Assembly: GCF_035594125.1 (NCBI RefSeq) | Contig: NC_087158.1 | Coordinates: 3,637,501 to 3,701,500, forward strand | Reading direction: 5' to 3' | Source: Scylla paramamosain | Taxonomy: Eukaryota > Arthropoda > Malacostraca > Decapoda > Portunidae | DNA length: 64,000 nt | Part shown: piece by piece, positions 35,804 through 47,826 of the stretch | How the letters are laid out: every line of letters starts with the position of its first letter | Position numbering within the stretch: position 1 is the first letter of the stretch | Made by a program: the position numbers and the translations under genes | Notes under the pieces: generated by a model | Databases searched by the model: none | Seen by the model: the letters and a program-made list of their open reading frames with translations, nothing else | What the model was told of the DNA's origin: nothing

Positions 35804-36490
35804 TCTGGAAACTCTGCTGCAGGACTTCTTCTAAGAGGCTTCGCACTGGTCTATCTCGTAGGGTACTCCAGTGTCTGCCTTCAGGAATGGAATCTCTTTT
35901 GAAGTAAAGTCAATTCCAGTTTGCACCTTTAGGTCTGGGATCTCTAGTGTGGAACTTCTTGTAAGAGTCTTTCCACTGGTCCACCTCGTAGGTTATTCCA
36001 GTGGCTGCCTTCAGGACTGGAATCTCTTCTGCAAAACTTCTTTTAAGAGGTTTTGAAATAAAGTATTTATTTCAGAGTGCGCTTTTAGGATTGGAATCTC
36101 TTTTGCAAAGCCTCGTTTAAGACGCTTCACATTGCCCCATCACGTCAAGTATTCCAGTGTCTGCCTTCAGGTCTGGAAACTCTTTAGCAAAACTTCCATA
36201 AAGAGGTTTTGAAGTATCTGGAGTAGTATTCCAGAGTGCGCCTTCAGGACTGGAATCTCTTCCGCAAGACTTCTTTTAAGAGGTTTCGAAATAAAGTATT
36301 TAAAGGAGCATTCCGGAGTGTCCCTTTAGGACTGGAATCTGTACTGTGAAATTTCTTTAGAAATATTTTGTTTTCCATTATCCCCGAAGAGTATTCCATT
36401 GTTTGCCTTCAGGACTGGAATCTGTACTGCACTTCTTTCAAGAGGTTTTGCATCACAGCCTTCACAGAGTATTCCATTGTTTGCCTTCTT
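35804..36490. repeat. degenerate tandem repeat (about 9 units of 48-84 bp) after terminal exon 18
   Basis: Units start (C/T)TGG(A/G)A(A/T)CTCT and often contain CTTCTTTTAAGAGGTTT and end in GTATTCCAGTGTCTGCC then TTCAGGA. Two unit types alternate in part. Some carry AATAAA (36057-36062, 36289-36294). The array begins about 40 bases after the stop of exon 18 and so would lie in its 3' UTR. Confidence 0.85.
36057..36062 (+). terminator. possible poly(A) signal for terminal exon 18
   Basis: AATAAA about 290 bases after the stop, inside the tandem repeat; repeated at 36289-36294. Confidence 0.4.
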
Positions 36491-36828
36491 CACGAGAGAG
36501 GAGTAGCAGAGCAGGTATTACCTTGACTGTCTATGGTAAGGCAGCAAATGAAGCCTGCAGAGTTGATGTTATCTCACGGCAACATCTCAGTACTTCTGAT
36601 AAAGCACCATGTTCTCGCTGTGCAATACACGAGCCATGTCTTTTGGTCTGCAGCACTTACAACGTGGTTTTTCAGAACAAAATAATAGGGAGGAGACAGC
36701 GCTTTATGATTAAGTCTAGATTAATGTACCCCTTGAACCTTCTGACAAATTGCAAAAGGCAGTCAGTGTTTTATACCCGCAGCAGAAACTTGTCTGTTTT
36801 TCCCTCTTCAGTGTTGCCGCGGCGAGAG

Positions 36829-36862
<34 letters not shown>

Positions 36863-37122
36863 TCAGATGGAGCTATACTTTCCTCCACCTGGTGTTGCCA
36901 AGGAAGCGAGGAATGACGACAAAGGCAGGAAGAATACCCTCTATCCTTGTATTCCCCTTCAGGCATGCCATGTTACGTCAGTACGGCTAAATAACAGCGG
37001 ATTGATTGCGTCAATACGGCTCACAACAGCTGGGTACGTCAGGCCGGTGAAAGCAGCAGAACATTTTAATCGATCATTGGCCCTCCTTACTTTTACTGAG
37101 TCGTGTATTGCTTGTTTATCTC
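36491..37122. other. spacer
   Basis: A 195-codon + frame (36403-36990) runs through the tandem repeat and the GT tract (36831-36860), so it is not accepted as a gene. TACGTCAG-type motifs recur at 36968-37050. Confidence 0.4.
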
Positions 37123-37500
37123 TCGCCTTTGTATTTTTCTTCTAGTAAGTTACGTTAATATTTTTAATTGAACAACAGCGAAAATACGTGAGCATTGACT
37201 GTACTAATTTCAATATAGTCATTTATAGTTTTATTTATTCATTAATTTATTCAGTTATCTACTATCTTTATATTTTCCTTGAAGTATAGCAGGTTACGTC
37301 AGTTAAGTTTAACATAAGCTACGTCAGTAATTCAGCTAAACAACAGCAAAAATACTTGAGCATTGATTGTATGTACTAATTTCTTTGTGATGATTTATTT
37401 TTTTTCGTTTATTCACCACATATTGATTTATTGAGTTATCCATTACCTTTGTATTTCCTTTGAAGTATGTCAGGTTACGGCAATTAAGTTTAACAAGAGC
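37123..37500. repeat. tandem repeat of about 160-180 bp, 2.3 copies
   Basis: Units start near 37123, 37264 and 37443 with TTTGTATTT or TTTATATTT and TTCCTTGAAGTA. Shared stretches include AACAACAGC then AAAATAC and TGAGCATTGA. Copies have drifted. Confidence 0.8.
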
Positions 37501-38344
37501 AAGGCATCATAGACAATGGCCGCGCTTACTTTTAACGAATAATTCACACTTCCGTCAAAGAAAAGCGAGAGGAGCACAGGAAGGTAGTGCACGGGGATAA
37601 CTGGAAAAGAGTTACATGGCGCCAACTTCTGACACTTTCCACGGCGAGGAAGACTGTTATCGAGTTATTTCTTCATGACAAGCAGTAGATTTCAACCCTT
37701 TGCTTGGTAACGAGATTAAAGCATTTCGCTTTTCAACCTTATACAATTATTTTGAGTAAAGATAAAAGTGCAGGCATTGGAATATTTGAACTTCCCTTTC
37801 ACACACTTGCGCGGCAACATTTCATTAGGCTTTTATTTGATCTATTTATTTTATTTTTTAAATTCATTTTTATTTACTTGTTCTGTTCTATTTTGTTATT
37901 TTATTAACATATTTATTTTTATTTTATTCTATTCTATTTGTTATTTTATGTAAGAAAGGGTCTGACTAAGAGCAACAAAAGACTGCAAAATTAGGCCTAC
38001 TGAAAATACCATTCCCAAATATCAACACGAGAAACCATAACAAATTGTACTGAGTCGTCATAAACACACACACACACACACACACATCTCAAAGAAGACA
38101 CGCTGAAGGAGCATTTTAGGGAATAACAAACAAAACTGTTGCGGGAAGATTATCGAACTGCTGCCAATGATAATAAGAAGCTTTGGCTGTGAAATTAATA
38201 TCCTCCCTTTTCCCCCATTCCTTCACTCCCTCCAGCGTGTGTATCGCGGAGTGTTATACTTAGCAATCCCGTCAATGATCTGTGTGATGTATATACTGTA
38301 TGATCTGTACCTTCTCCATGCCTTCTCAGCTTCCTTGGTATATT
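37501..38344. other. spacer with low-complexity T-rich tract
   Basis: ATTT-rich at 37835-37950, followed by a short stretch (37949-37990) faintly like the non-LTR 3' tail at 48.5 kb. AC tract 38065-38085. No gene seen. Confidence 0.4.
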
Positions 38345-38745
38345 ACGAGTGCGCAGCATGCTCGGCAAAAGACGCACGGGAGTTAGACCATATACTCAAA
38401 CACTTCTGCGCCGCACATCGACTACTTTCAAAGGGTCTTTGGTTCTCAAGGGTGTTTTTATGGTTCCAGTGACAGGATAACAATATTTCTACATTATTAA
38501 CCTGATAAATACTCTTGTGAACCCGTCTAATTATCTCTGTGGCCTTTGAAAATAGTCGTGGTGAGAGAGCGAAGCGTTTCCGAATACTGGCCTTAGTGCG
38601 ATTGTTTGAAGTAGCCTACGATGTTATATTGTACAAGATGTTCTGTTAAGTATTCATTATAAGCGAGTATGCAACATGTTCGGCGAAGGACGCATGGGAG
38701 TAAGTACTGTTGCCTGAAGTAGTTATGTTATATTGTACAGTGTGT
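38345..38745. repeat. tandem duplication with MITE in the left copy only
   Basis: Left copy: 38345-38385 plus 38593-38640. Right copy: 38663-38745. Shared stretches are CATG(C/T)TCGGC, then GACGCA(C/T)GGGAGT, TTGCCTGAAGTAG or TTGTTTGAAGTAG, and GTTATATTGTACA. The MITE at 38386-38592 splits the left copy at TTA. Confidence 0.85.
38386..38592 (+). mobile_element. MITE copy 2 (PIF/Harbinger-like), TTA target duplication
   Basis: Ends are GACCATATACTCAAACAC and, read backwards, GGCCAGTATTCGGAAAC. It is flanked by TTA on both sides (38383-38385 and 38593-38595). The paralogous unfilled site at about 38700 reads GGGAGTAAGT. Confidence 0.85.
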
Positions 38746-39169
38746 GCCATTATCATGTATTTGAGTGTGTTTATGAGCACATGGGCTGTCAGGTGTGCCC
38801 CACGTGGTAGAGTTCATGATTAAATACATTAACATAATAAGATACGTAATAGTGGTGCAAGTGTGCTGTCAAAGATTCAGTATTAGACAAGCTTCTTCAC
38901 CTATCACATTCCCCGCTTCTCTTGGTCTTTGCGGGTTCAATATAAAACATATTATTAGTCTATATCTTAATTTCTATTCGATTTATAGACGTGAAATTTA
39001 GTGGACTGTGACGTCACTACTCGAGGCAACTGTACATAGCACTGTACCGCCTTTTTATCTTGGCGCCATTATTGTAAGGTCTCGTTGGTGCAGCGCTAAA
39101 ATATCGATCAGGCAGTTAACCTTTAATTTCTTGTTGTTTCAAGTCCATTAATGGTACACTCTTTCAGGG
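38746..39169. other. spacer with a palindromic TGACGTCA site
   Basis: TGACGTCA at 39009-39016 matches the CRE/bZIP site. It lies in a GC-richer patch (39000-39110). No gene is seen next to it. Confidence 0.3.
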
Positions 39170-39420
39170 AGTAATTAAGAAATCTAGAAAGAAAACCCAT
39201 ATATTTTCTTTGAATAATTAAGAAATCCAGAATGAAAATCCACATATTTTTTTGAGTAATTAAGAAATCCAAAATGAAAATCTATATTTATTTTTCTTAG
39301 ATTAATTAGGAAATTCAGAATGAAAAAAAAAAAAACTTTTCTTGGAGTAGTTATTGAGAAACCAAGAATTAAAATCCGTATATATTTTTTCCTTCTTTTA
39401 CTCTGAAAATTTTCCATCGA
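39170..39420. repeat. tandem repeat of about 60 bp, 4 decayed units
   Basis: Units share TAATTAAGAAATCCA, AATGAAAATC and a T-rich end. Confidence 0.75.
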
Positions 39421-39790
39421 GATATAAAAATAAAGTATATAAATAAAATAAGTTTTCTAGTAGTTATAAAACGAAAAAAAAAAAAAACTTTAATACTTCT
39501 AAATCTCATGACTCTGTAGGTAAATCATTGAAAACCCCACATTTATGGATTAGTAAAAAGCAAGGAGTTCATCAATCAGTCACCTGTCGCCATATGTCCC
39601 CGCTGTTGCGCCGCATTAAATCAATAAATCAGTTCTTTCTCCGGCGAAGCTTCCCACTGTCCCGGTGCCAACGTTCCTTCACTCTCGCGACCCGTGGCCT
39701 CCCGCAATGCCTTGGACCCCCACCCAACCCACACACACCTGAGCCCCTTATAGCTTGACTCACCTCACTCACGTATTAATTAATTAAGAT

Positions 39791-39792
<2 letters not shown>

Positions 39793-39874
<82 letters not shown>
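39793..39874. repeat. (GA)n microsatellite
   Basis: Uninterrupted GA tract flanked by TAATTAATTAA on both sides. Confidence 0.97.
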
Positions 39875-39878
<4 letters not shown>

Positions 39879-40324
39879 AATTAAGGATTTTAAGGGTACA
39901 ATACATATAATCGTATTCTTATTTTCATTTTCATTTTTATAGTGCGATTTTCATTTTTATCGTCCCCAGTCGCGCAAGCTTTACTCAAAGTTCACTTCAA
40001 ATGTTCATCACTGTAACAGACCATAATGATGTGTTAGGATGTTTTGAAGCGCCTTGTGCAGTCATGGGTGTTTTTCATTGACAGTGCAGTTGTTAAACCG
40101 TCACTAGAATCATGAAAATAGCCTTGAAAATCATGATATTCGTAATAGAGGGCGGGGATGACTAGAAGGGGGCGGGTGAAAGGGTTACCCCTCATCCCTT
40201 TCTTGCTGAGCTCATTAATTCCTGAGCTGGTCAGATTCTGACTGATTTCGTCCGTCAGAAATGGACAATGCCGTTAGTTTATTGCAGAAAATGCTGTTTG
40301 AAATATTTCTTCTTCGGATCAATG

Positions 40325-40930
<606 letters not shown>

Positions 40931-40934
40931 GTGT

Positions 40935-41227
40935 CAGGAAGGAGGAAATATCGTCAAACATACGTATCGTTTTGATATTAGAAAGAAATACAACATAAAT
41001 GTGGAGTTTCTGGGATTTGATTTATGTCAGAAAGGAAGAAAAGGAAAAAAAATATAGTCAACATACATATTGATTCGATATTAGAAAGAAATGCTGGATA
41101 ATTATGTAGTTTTAGGGATTTTCATGTGTCAAAAAGTAAAAGAAGAAAGAAATAGTCAACATATGTATTGTTTTGATGTTAGAAAGAAATGCTGTATAGT
41201 TGTGGAATTTCTGGGATTTGAATTAAC
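40935..41227. repeat. tandem repeat of about 100-110 bp, 3 units
   Basis: Shared stretches are GTCAACATA, then TTAGAAAGAAATGC and TTTCTGGGATTTGA. Confidence 0.85.
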
Positions 41228-41955
41228 CGCAATAATCGTAGCGGTAGCCCTCTGGCGGTGAGATGTGGAAATAAACAGTGGCCGGTGTGTTCCTCAAGGT
41301 GAGTGTAGTCACGTGTGTCGAGGTTCACGGCGTTCCGTACTTTTCTGGCGTAATAACAGTGAGTCTATACAACTTACTTATTTTTACCTCTGCTTAGATA
41401 AAAGTACTTAATGCAGAAGGCTTAGATTAAATTAAGTACATTAATTTAACTGCTGTTCCTTTCAGTGTGTAGATCACGATATAATAAAGCAGCATATTTT
41501 GCCGAGAAATAAACGGTCAGTGTCTGGAAATGAATAGGCTAAGATTATATCCATAATTCCCGAAATTTCTTACCAGGATTGTTATCAAAAGTTGTTACGT
41601 AGCAAACATCAATATATCTAACTTTTGTACGCCCGTCGTAACTTTTTGTAATTGTCTTTCGGCACCTTCCTAAAACAGAACGTTATTACCGCCTTGCTAA
41701 GTGACTAAAGTTTAGTATAGAGTGTGAACAAGGAAGATGTGTATACGTACAGTTGTGTGTTGTATGTTGCGTGAATCTACTTTAGTGAAGTGTAAACGCA
41801 GCTCTAGTTGGGTGATTGTAGCTCAGTTAGCTTTTAATATGTAAGACCAACAAAGGAGGATTGAGTTTTATAAACAAATCCTATAGGTCAGTGGGGAAGA
41901 GCCTCCAGATGTTGTCATATCCAAACAACGCCCCTGCCTCATACAAGTAATATAT
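41228..41955. other. spacer with a donor-like site
   Basis: TCAAG|GTGAGTG at 41295-41307 would make a good 5' splice site, for example of a non-coding first exon, but no promoter or reading frame supports it. Confidence 0.25.
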
Positions 41956-42412
41956 ATATTTGGTCTTTCTTGCGGCATCTTAGCCTAACTCCCGACATTC
42001 ACTTCCCCAAACCTTTAACTTCCCTTCAGTAGCAAAACCTGTATTTTTTTTTTTTTTTTCTTTCTAGTTACCGATGAAGTTTTTGTAAGAACGTAAGAAA
42101 GTAAGGGAAGCTACGAGAAGCCTTCAGGCCTACACGTTTATTATTGTTTTGTTTCTCACGTCATCTTAGCAAAACTTGCAACATGCACTCCCCGAAACAC
42201 TTCGATTTCCTTCAGTAACAAAATACACGTACACACTTTTTTTTTTTTTTTCTGGTTACCAAGAGAGGTTTTATTGTATTGTTTGTTTCTCACGGCATCT
42301 CAGCATAACTCATTATACGTACTGTACATTTCCACAAACTACGTAAACCTATCCTTCAGTAACAAAACCTGTACAATTTTCTTTTTTTCGGTTACCAAGG
42401 AAGTTTTTAATG
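41956..42412. repeat. tandem repeat of about 135 bp, 3 units, first two split by an insert
   Basis: Units near 41956-42087, 42142-42275 and 42276-42412 share GGCATCT(T/C)AGC, TTCAGTA(G/A)CAAAA, a T run and GGTTACCAAG. Between units 1 and 2 lies the repeat at 42088-42139. Confidence 0.85.
42088..42139 (+). repeat. dispersed repeat fragment, copy 1
   Basis: Contains AGGGAAGCTACGAGAAGCC then TTCAGGCCTACACG. A reverse copy with AAGCCATCAGGCC is at 47745-47826. Confidence 0.75.
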
Positions 42413-42721
42413 TATAGTTAATTTCTCCCTGTTGCGTGAGTGCTCAATGTTAGCAGGGAGAACAGGAGGCCAGGGAGCAGGTAATCCCTCCCTCCCTCCC
42501 ACAGCATTGTCAAGGTACAAGGCTAACGCAGGTACACACAACTGGTACTTATCCGTGACCCACTCCCTTGTTTTCCCTGAACCTGGCAACGTGTACTTTC
42601 TAAAACTGAATGGAATGTTGGGTTAGTGCAGCGTAAGTCCCACGGGAAAAGCTGAGTGAGTGGGAATGGCAATATGGAAACTCAGGGTGAAGCAGTGTTG
42701 TATATTCTCCCACGTTTCCTC

Positions 42722-43153
42722 CGCAGCTCTTCGTCGAAACTTTAAGATAATGTTTAGTCTGAGTTTCCTTATCATATTTTCTTGTCTATTTTTTTTTTTC
42801 TTTTTCTTTTTATAACTCTATCTTCTTTCAGTCTGAGTATCCTTACCCCTTTCCTTGTATATATTTTGCATCGCTCTTCGCCGCTTTTTAAGACTTGTGG
42901 AAACGTTCAAGATAATGTTTAGTCTTCCTTTTGTCTGAGTATCCTTACCATCTTTCCTCGTATATTTTTTGTATAGCTCTTCGTCGCTCTTCAGGACTTG
43001 TCGAGACGTTCAAGATAATGTTAAGTCTTTCTTCAGTCTGAGTTTCCTGACCATCTTTCCTACTTTGATTGTTTTGCGTAGCTCTTCATCGCTTTCCAAG
43101 ATTTGTCGAGACGCGAAGATTATGTTTAGTCTTCTTTCAACTTGAGTTTCCTG
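42722..43153. repeat. tandem repeat of about 105-145 bp, 4 units
   Basis: Units start near 42725, 42871, 42974 and 43079 with GCTCTTCGTCG or a close form, and share GACTTGTCGAGACGTTC, AAGATAATGTTTAGTCTT and GAGTATCCTTACCA. Confidence 0.9.
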
Positions 43154-43710
43154 GATAGGGAAGGTCGCTCATTTCTATTACCTTACTTTTTATTATTCTT
43201 ATTACCTCGGAATGATGTGATAAGTTGACCTGAATATCATGTGAAAGGACTTCTAAAACTTAAGCAAACGTCTAGGGTAACTAAATTATTTTTATCGATA
43301 AAGAGTGAAAGTTAGCGGAGATTTCTCTATGTGGAATGAGAGAGTACTGTAATGAAAATACTCCATCACCCTTGAGAGAAAGAGAGTGAGAGTATAGCCA
43401 GGTGTTTTAGCGAAGATTAATGTGAGGCGTAAGAGGCTTATAGACAGCTTACCAAGAAGACATTCCCCCTTCCTCTTACAATCCACGAGAAATAATCAGG
43501 CGTAATATGTTTGATGTGCTACAGTTTCTTTTTCTCCCGCGCGAGGCTGTTCAGGGAATTGGTTGTCTAATCACACGGATCGTAGTGTTGTGAGCAGTGA
43601 CTCGCTTATGCTACAGAAATCGAGCGTCATAGGATTTTCTGGGAAGTAAATAATGCGTGGGAGGAACCGTGAAAGTTAGTGAAGGGGAAGAGGAGCTGTG
43701 CAATACTTAC
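43154..43710. other. spacer
   Basis: No gene, RNA or element recognised. Confidence 0.4.
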
Positions 43711-43747
43711 CTCCTCCTCCTCCTCCTCCTCCTCCTCCTCCTCCTCT
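43711..43747. repeat. (CTC)n microsatellite
   Basis: About 12 units of CTC. Confidence 0.95.
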
Positions 43748-43988
43748 CCTGTCCCTGAGGCTGCTATGAAAGTGGCCCGTCGCTATTATTGCACCCCCAC
43801 CAGTGACTCAGTGATCTGTTCTGGTTGCCTTGCCGCACCGCCGCCGCTGCCATGGCTCTCCTTATGTTGTGGTGACAGTTCGCATCGTTTGGTTCCCCCA
43901 GAGTAGCTACCTTTGATATGAGTACATACCTTTGCCTTTCAGTTAAGATGTCCGAAAATTCAGGTGTTTGTATGTAAGAATTGTACAT

Positions 43989-44096
<108 letters not shown>

Positions 44097-44361
44097 AGTA
44101 GCTATTATAAGGAAATCAAAGTCCGTATTAGGTGTCACTGTCATATCAAGTTGAGCAACACAATTCAAATTACCTCCATTAATGATAAAAGTAGATAGTG
44201 GTCTCAAAATGGCTGGGGCAGGCTTTCTTCCGCCTCACGTGGTGATAAAACGCTGGTGACTGTGTGCACAGTGAGGAAGGCAGATAAGCTGTGCCTGTAT
44301 GCAGTGGTGCTTTTGTGTCACACTGGCACCAGAAATCACCACTGACATTGCACCTCATTAT

Positions 44362-44574
44362 GGACCACATTCTGCAACGCTTCGCCGCATCCAGACTACT
44401 CTCAAAAAGACTTGTAGATAGAAGTGACACGGGTTTTCAAGAGTATGGTTCTTGTGACAGATTAACAAGATTTTTACATTATTATGAGGAACGCTCTTAA
44501 GAACCCGGTCAATCATCTCTGTGGTCTGTGAATATAGTCGCGGTGAGAGAGGAAAGCGTTTCAGAATCCTGTCC
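44362..44574 (+). mobile_element. MITE copy 3 (PIF/Harbinger-like)
   Basis: Ends GGACCACATTCTGCAACGC and, read backwards, GGACAGGATTCTGAAACGC. The internal GACAGATTAACAAGATTTTT and the AATATAGTCGCGGTGAGAG near the right end match copies 4 and 5. Confidence 0.8.
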
Positions 44575-45014
44575 TGCACTGCGTGATGAAACCCTTAGTC
44601 ATCAGCACGCCGGGAGTTGTCCAGTCCGTTCACGCAGGTCCTTTTCCTTCCCATTGCCTGAAGAGACGAACTAAACGTTGAGACTTCGATATTTGTATTC
44701 GTGGCAGTTCCTTAGTGAGAGAAGTAGCGCTCTTTCAGTTCCTTAGTGGGAGAGGTAGCGCCCTGTCGTGAATGTATCTGGCGCCATATGATCTCGTTGC
44801 TGAAGCGCGGTAATGCAGTTCCCGGTGATTAGAATGGGCTGCTAAGGTGATGAGCAGTTCTATATGCCGTGACTTCCTCTTGCATGACTCGAACTTACGC
44901 TCAGGAAGTCTTCACGCAGCTCACGGAGGACCATATGAAGGTGTTCGATAACCTTAACAGGAATACATAGCAAGTCTCGATTCATAGTCATCATTGCACT
45001 TACCTCAACAATCT
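44575..45014. other. spacer between MITE 3 and the ACT tracts
   Basis: A local repeat CAGTTCCTTAGTG(A/G)GAGA occurs twice (44704-44760). No gene seen. Confidence 0.35.
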
Positions 45015-45046
45015 ATTGCCTACTGCTACTACTACTGCTACTACTT

Positions 45047-45127
<81 letters not shown>

Positions 45128-45197
45128 TTCTTTTTATTTTCTTCTTTTCTTGTTGTTCTTGTTGTTCTTGTTCTTGTTCTTCTTCCATTACTCCTTG

Positions 45198-45229
<32 letters not shown>

Positions 45230-45262
45230 TCACAGCCACCACCACCACCACCACCACCACTA
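45015..45262. repeat. trinucleotide cluster (ACT)n, (TTG/TTC)n, (ACT)n, (CCA)n
   Basis: ACT to 45126, TTG/TTC-rich to 45185, ACT to 45230, CCA to 45262; a further CCA run lies near 45371-45390. Open frames here are low-complexity artefacts. Confidence 0.95.
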
Positions 45263-45506
45263 CCACTACCACCCCTCACTACTGCTTACAAAACTCTCAC
45301 CTTCACACTCACATACGTCCCTCGCAGTCTTTACCACCTTGTCTTGCCTCGTCCACATCAGCCCCGCCAGCCACCACCACCACCACCACCTAGCCCAAGA
45401 CTCCCGTGATATTTAGATGGTATAAGGTGTTTTCCATTGTTTGATGTGTGTACTCTATCACGTTGTAACTCTTGACACCGGCTCTCCTTCAAGGCAGCGC
45501 ATCTTA

Positions 45507-45733
45507 GGACCGTATTCTGAAACACTTCTGCGCGGCATCTCCACTACATTCAAAAGGCTTTACTAGTTGAAGTTACACGGGTTTGCACGGGTGTTTTTTA
45601 CAGTTCTAGTGACAGATTAACAAGATTTTCTGCATTATTTACAGGAGAAACACTCTTCAGAACGTGACTCATTATCTCCGTGGCCTTTGAAAGTAGTCGT
45701 GGTGAGAGAGCGAAGCATTTCAAAAGACGGGCC
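45507..45733 (+). mobile_element. MITE copy 4 (PIF/Harbinger-like)
   Basis: Ends GGACCGTATTCTGAAACAC and, read backwards, GGCCCGTCTTTTGAAATGC. Flanked by TTA on the left and TTG on the right, a slightly decayed target duplication. Confidence 0.85.
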
Positions 45734-46840
45734 TTGTTGTTATTGTTATAGCTGCGTAAGAAGATGAGGAGGAAGAAAGATTAGCATGTTCTTATTCTTA
45801 TTACTATTATTTAAGGCAACGAACATACCTAACATTTAGCCCCCTAGGGATATCTATACATAATTGTGATTACTTAATAAACGTTCCATCAGATTCCGTG
45901 TGTTTTGTTGTTGTTATGGTCTCCTGTGTCTGCTGGAATTTTTATTTTTTTTTTTTTTTTATGTAGGAGGGACACCAGCCAAGGAAAACAAAAATCTAAT
46001 AAGAAGAAAAAAAAAAAAAAACCACTGAGATCCTGGTCCCCGAATAAGGTCCAAAGCGGTAGTCAAAGATTGAGGGATAAGTGTCTTGAAACCTCCCTCT
46101 TGAAAGAGTTTAAGTCATAGGAAGGTGGAAATACAGAAACAGGCAAGGGATGAATAATTGAGAATACTGGTTAGCTCTTGCATTAGAGGGGTGAACAGAA
46201 TAGAGGTGAGAGACAGAAGAAAGTCTTCTGCAGCGAAGCCGTGGAAAGAGGGGAGACATGCAGTTAGCATGAAAATAGTGGCAGAAGATATCAAGAGATG
46301 CAACATTGCGGCGATGAGAAAGAGGCTGAAGACAGTCAGTTAGAGGAGAGGAGTTGATGAGACGAAAAGCTTTTGATTACACCCTGTCTGAAGAGCGGTA
46401 TGAGTGGAAACCCCCCCCCAACCCCACCCGAGACATTTGAAGCATACTCCATACATGAACGGATAAGGCCCCTATACAGAACAGTTGGCAGGGTGAGAAA
46501 AACTGGTGGAGACATCTCAGAACGCCTGACTTTATAAAAGCTGTTTTAGCTAGAGATGAGATGATGTGGAGTTTCCAATTTAGATTATAAGAAAAGGACA
46601 GACCAAAGATGTTCAGTGTAGAAGAGGTGGACGGTTGGGTGTCATTGAAGAAGAGGGGAAAGTTGTGTTGAGTTGACAGATGGAGGAATTGAGTTTTCGA
46701 GGCACTGAAGAATACTAAGTTTGCTCTGCCGCCAATCAAAAATTTTAGAGAAGTCAGTCGTTCTGTGGCATCCCTGCGTGAAGTCTATTTCCCGAGGGGT
46801 TTGTATGTCTACAAAAAGACGTGGAAAAGTGCAGGGTGGT

Positions 46841-47099
46841 ATCATCAGCGAATGAGTGGATAGGACAAGAAATTTGGTCTAGGTCATCGATGAATAATAG
46901 GAAGAAAGTGGACAGAACCCTGAGGAACACCACTGTTAATAGATTTAGAAGAATAGTGACCGTCTACCACAGCAGCAACAGAACGATCAGAAAGGAAACT
47001 TGAGATGAAGTTACAGAGAGAAGGATAGAAGCTGTAGGAGTGTAGTTTGGAAATCAAAGCTTTGTGCCAGACTCTATCAAAAGCTTTTGATATGTCCAA
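46841..47099 (-). pseudogene. reverse transcriptase core of the non-LTR element, frameshifted
   Basis: DISKAFDRVWHKAL supplies the first catalytic Asp; GVPQGS is the following conserved motif; FADD supplies the other two. After GVPQGSV the frame shifts by a small indel and continues in another frame with FLLFIDDL then CPIHSFADD. All catalytic residues are still there but not in one frame. Confidence 0.85.
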
Positions 47100-47744
47100 T
47101 GCAACAGCAAAAGTTTCACAAAAATCTCTAAAAGAGGATGACCAAGACTCAGTAAGGAAAGCCAGAAGATCACCAGTAGAGCGGCCTTGACGGAACCCAT
47201 ACTGGCGATCAGATAAAAGGTTGTGAAATGATAGATGTTTAAGAATCTTGCTGTTGAGGAAAAATAAAAAAAAAAAAAAATAAATAAATAAAAATCTTTA
47301 GATAGGCAGGAAATTAAAACAATAGGACGGTAATTTGAGCGATTAGAACGATTACTTTTTTTAAGGAACATGTTAAATGTAGGCAAACTACCAGCAAGAA
47401 GGAAAGGTAGATGTTGACAAACAGAGCTGAAAGAATTTGACTAGGTAAGATGCAAGCACGGAGGCGCAGTTTCGGAGAACAATAGGAGAACCCCATCAGT
47501 TCCATAAGCCTTCCGAGGGTTTAGGCCAGTGAGGGCATGGAAAACATCATTGCAAAGAATTTTAATAGGTAGCATGAAGTAGTCAGAGGGTGGAGGAGAG
47601 GGAGGAACAAGCCCTGAATCATCCAAGATAGAGTTTTTAGCAAAGGTTTGAGCGAAGAGTTCAGCTTTACAGATAGATGTGATAACAGTGGTGCCATCTG
47701 GTTGAAATAAAGGAGGGAAAGAAGAAGAAGCAAAGTTAAATATA

Positions 47745-47826
47745 GTTAAATAAGATGAAAATAGGTAAGTACACTTCATACAGGGAATGGCACGTGCGGG
47801 CCTGATGGCTTTTTGCAGCTTCCCTT
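47745..47826 (-). repeat. dispersed repeat fragment, copy 2, inside the non-LTR element
   Basis: On the minus strand: GGGAAGCTGCAAAAAGCC then ATCAGGCCCGCACGTG, followed by CATTCCCTGTATGAA. It shares its core with 42088-42139 and interrupts the retrotransposon sequence. Confidence 0.7.

Noticed and set aside
36403..36990. 195-codon open frame on +
   Set aside because: It runs through the tandem repeat and a GT microsatellite (Cys-Val run) and has no domain or coding signature.
44994..45416. Long open frames in several phases over ACT, CCA and related triplets
   Set aside because: They are products of trinucleotide repeats without stop codons.
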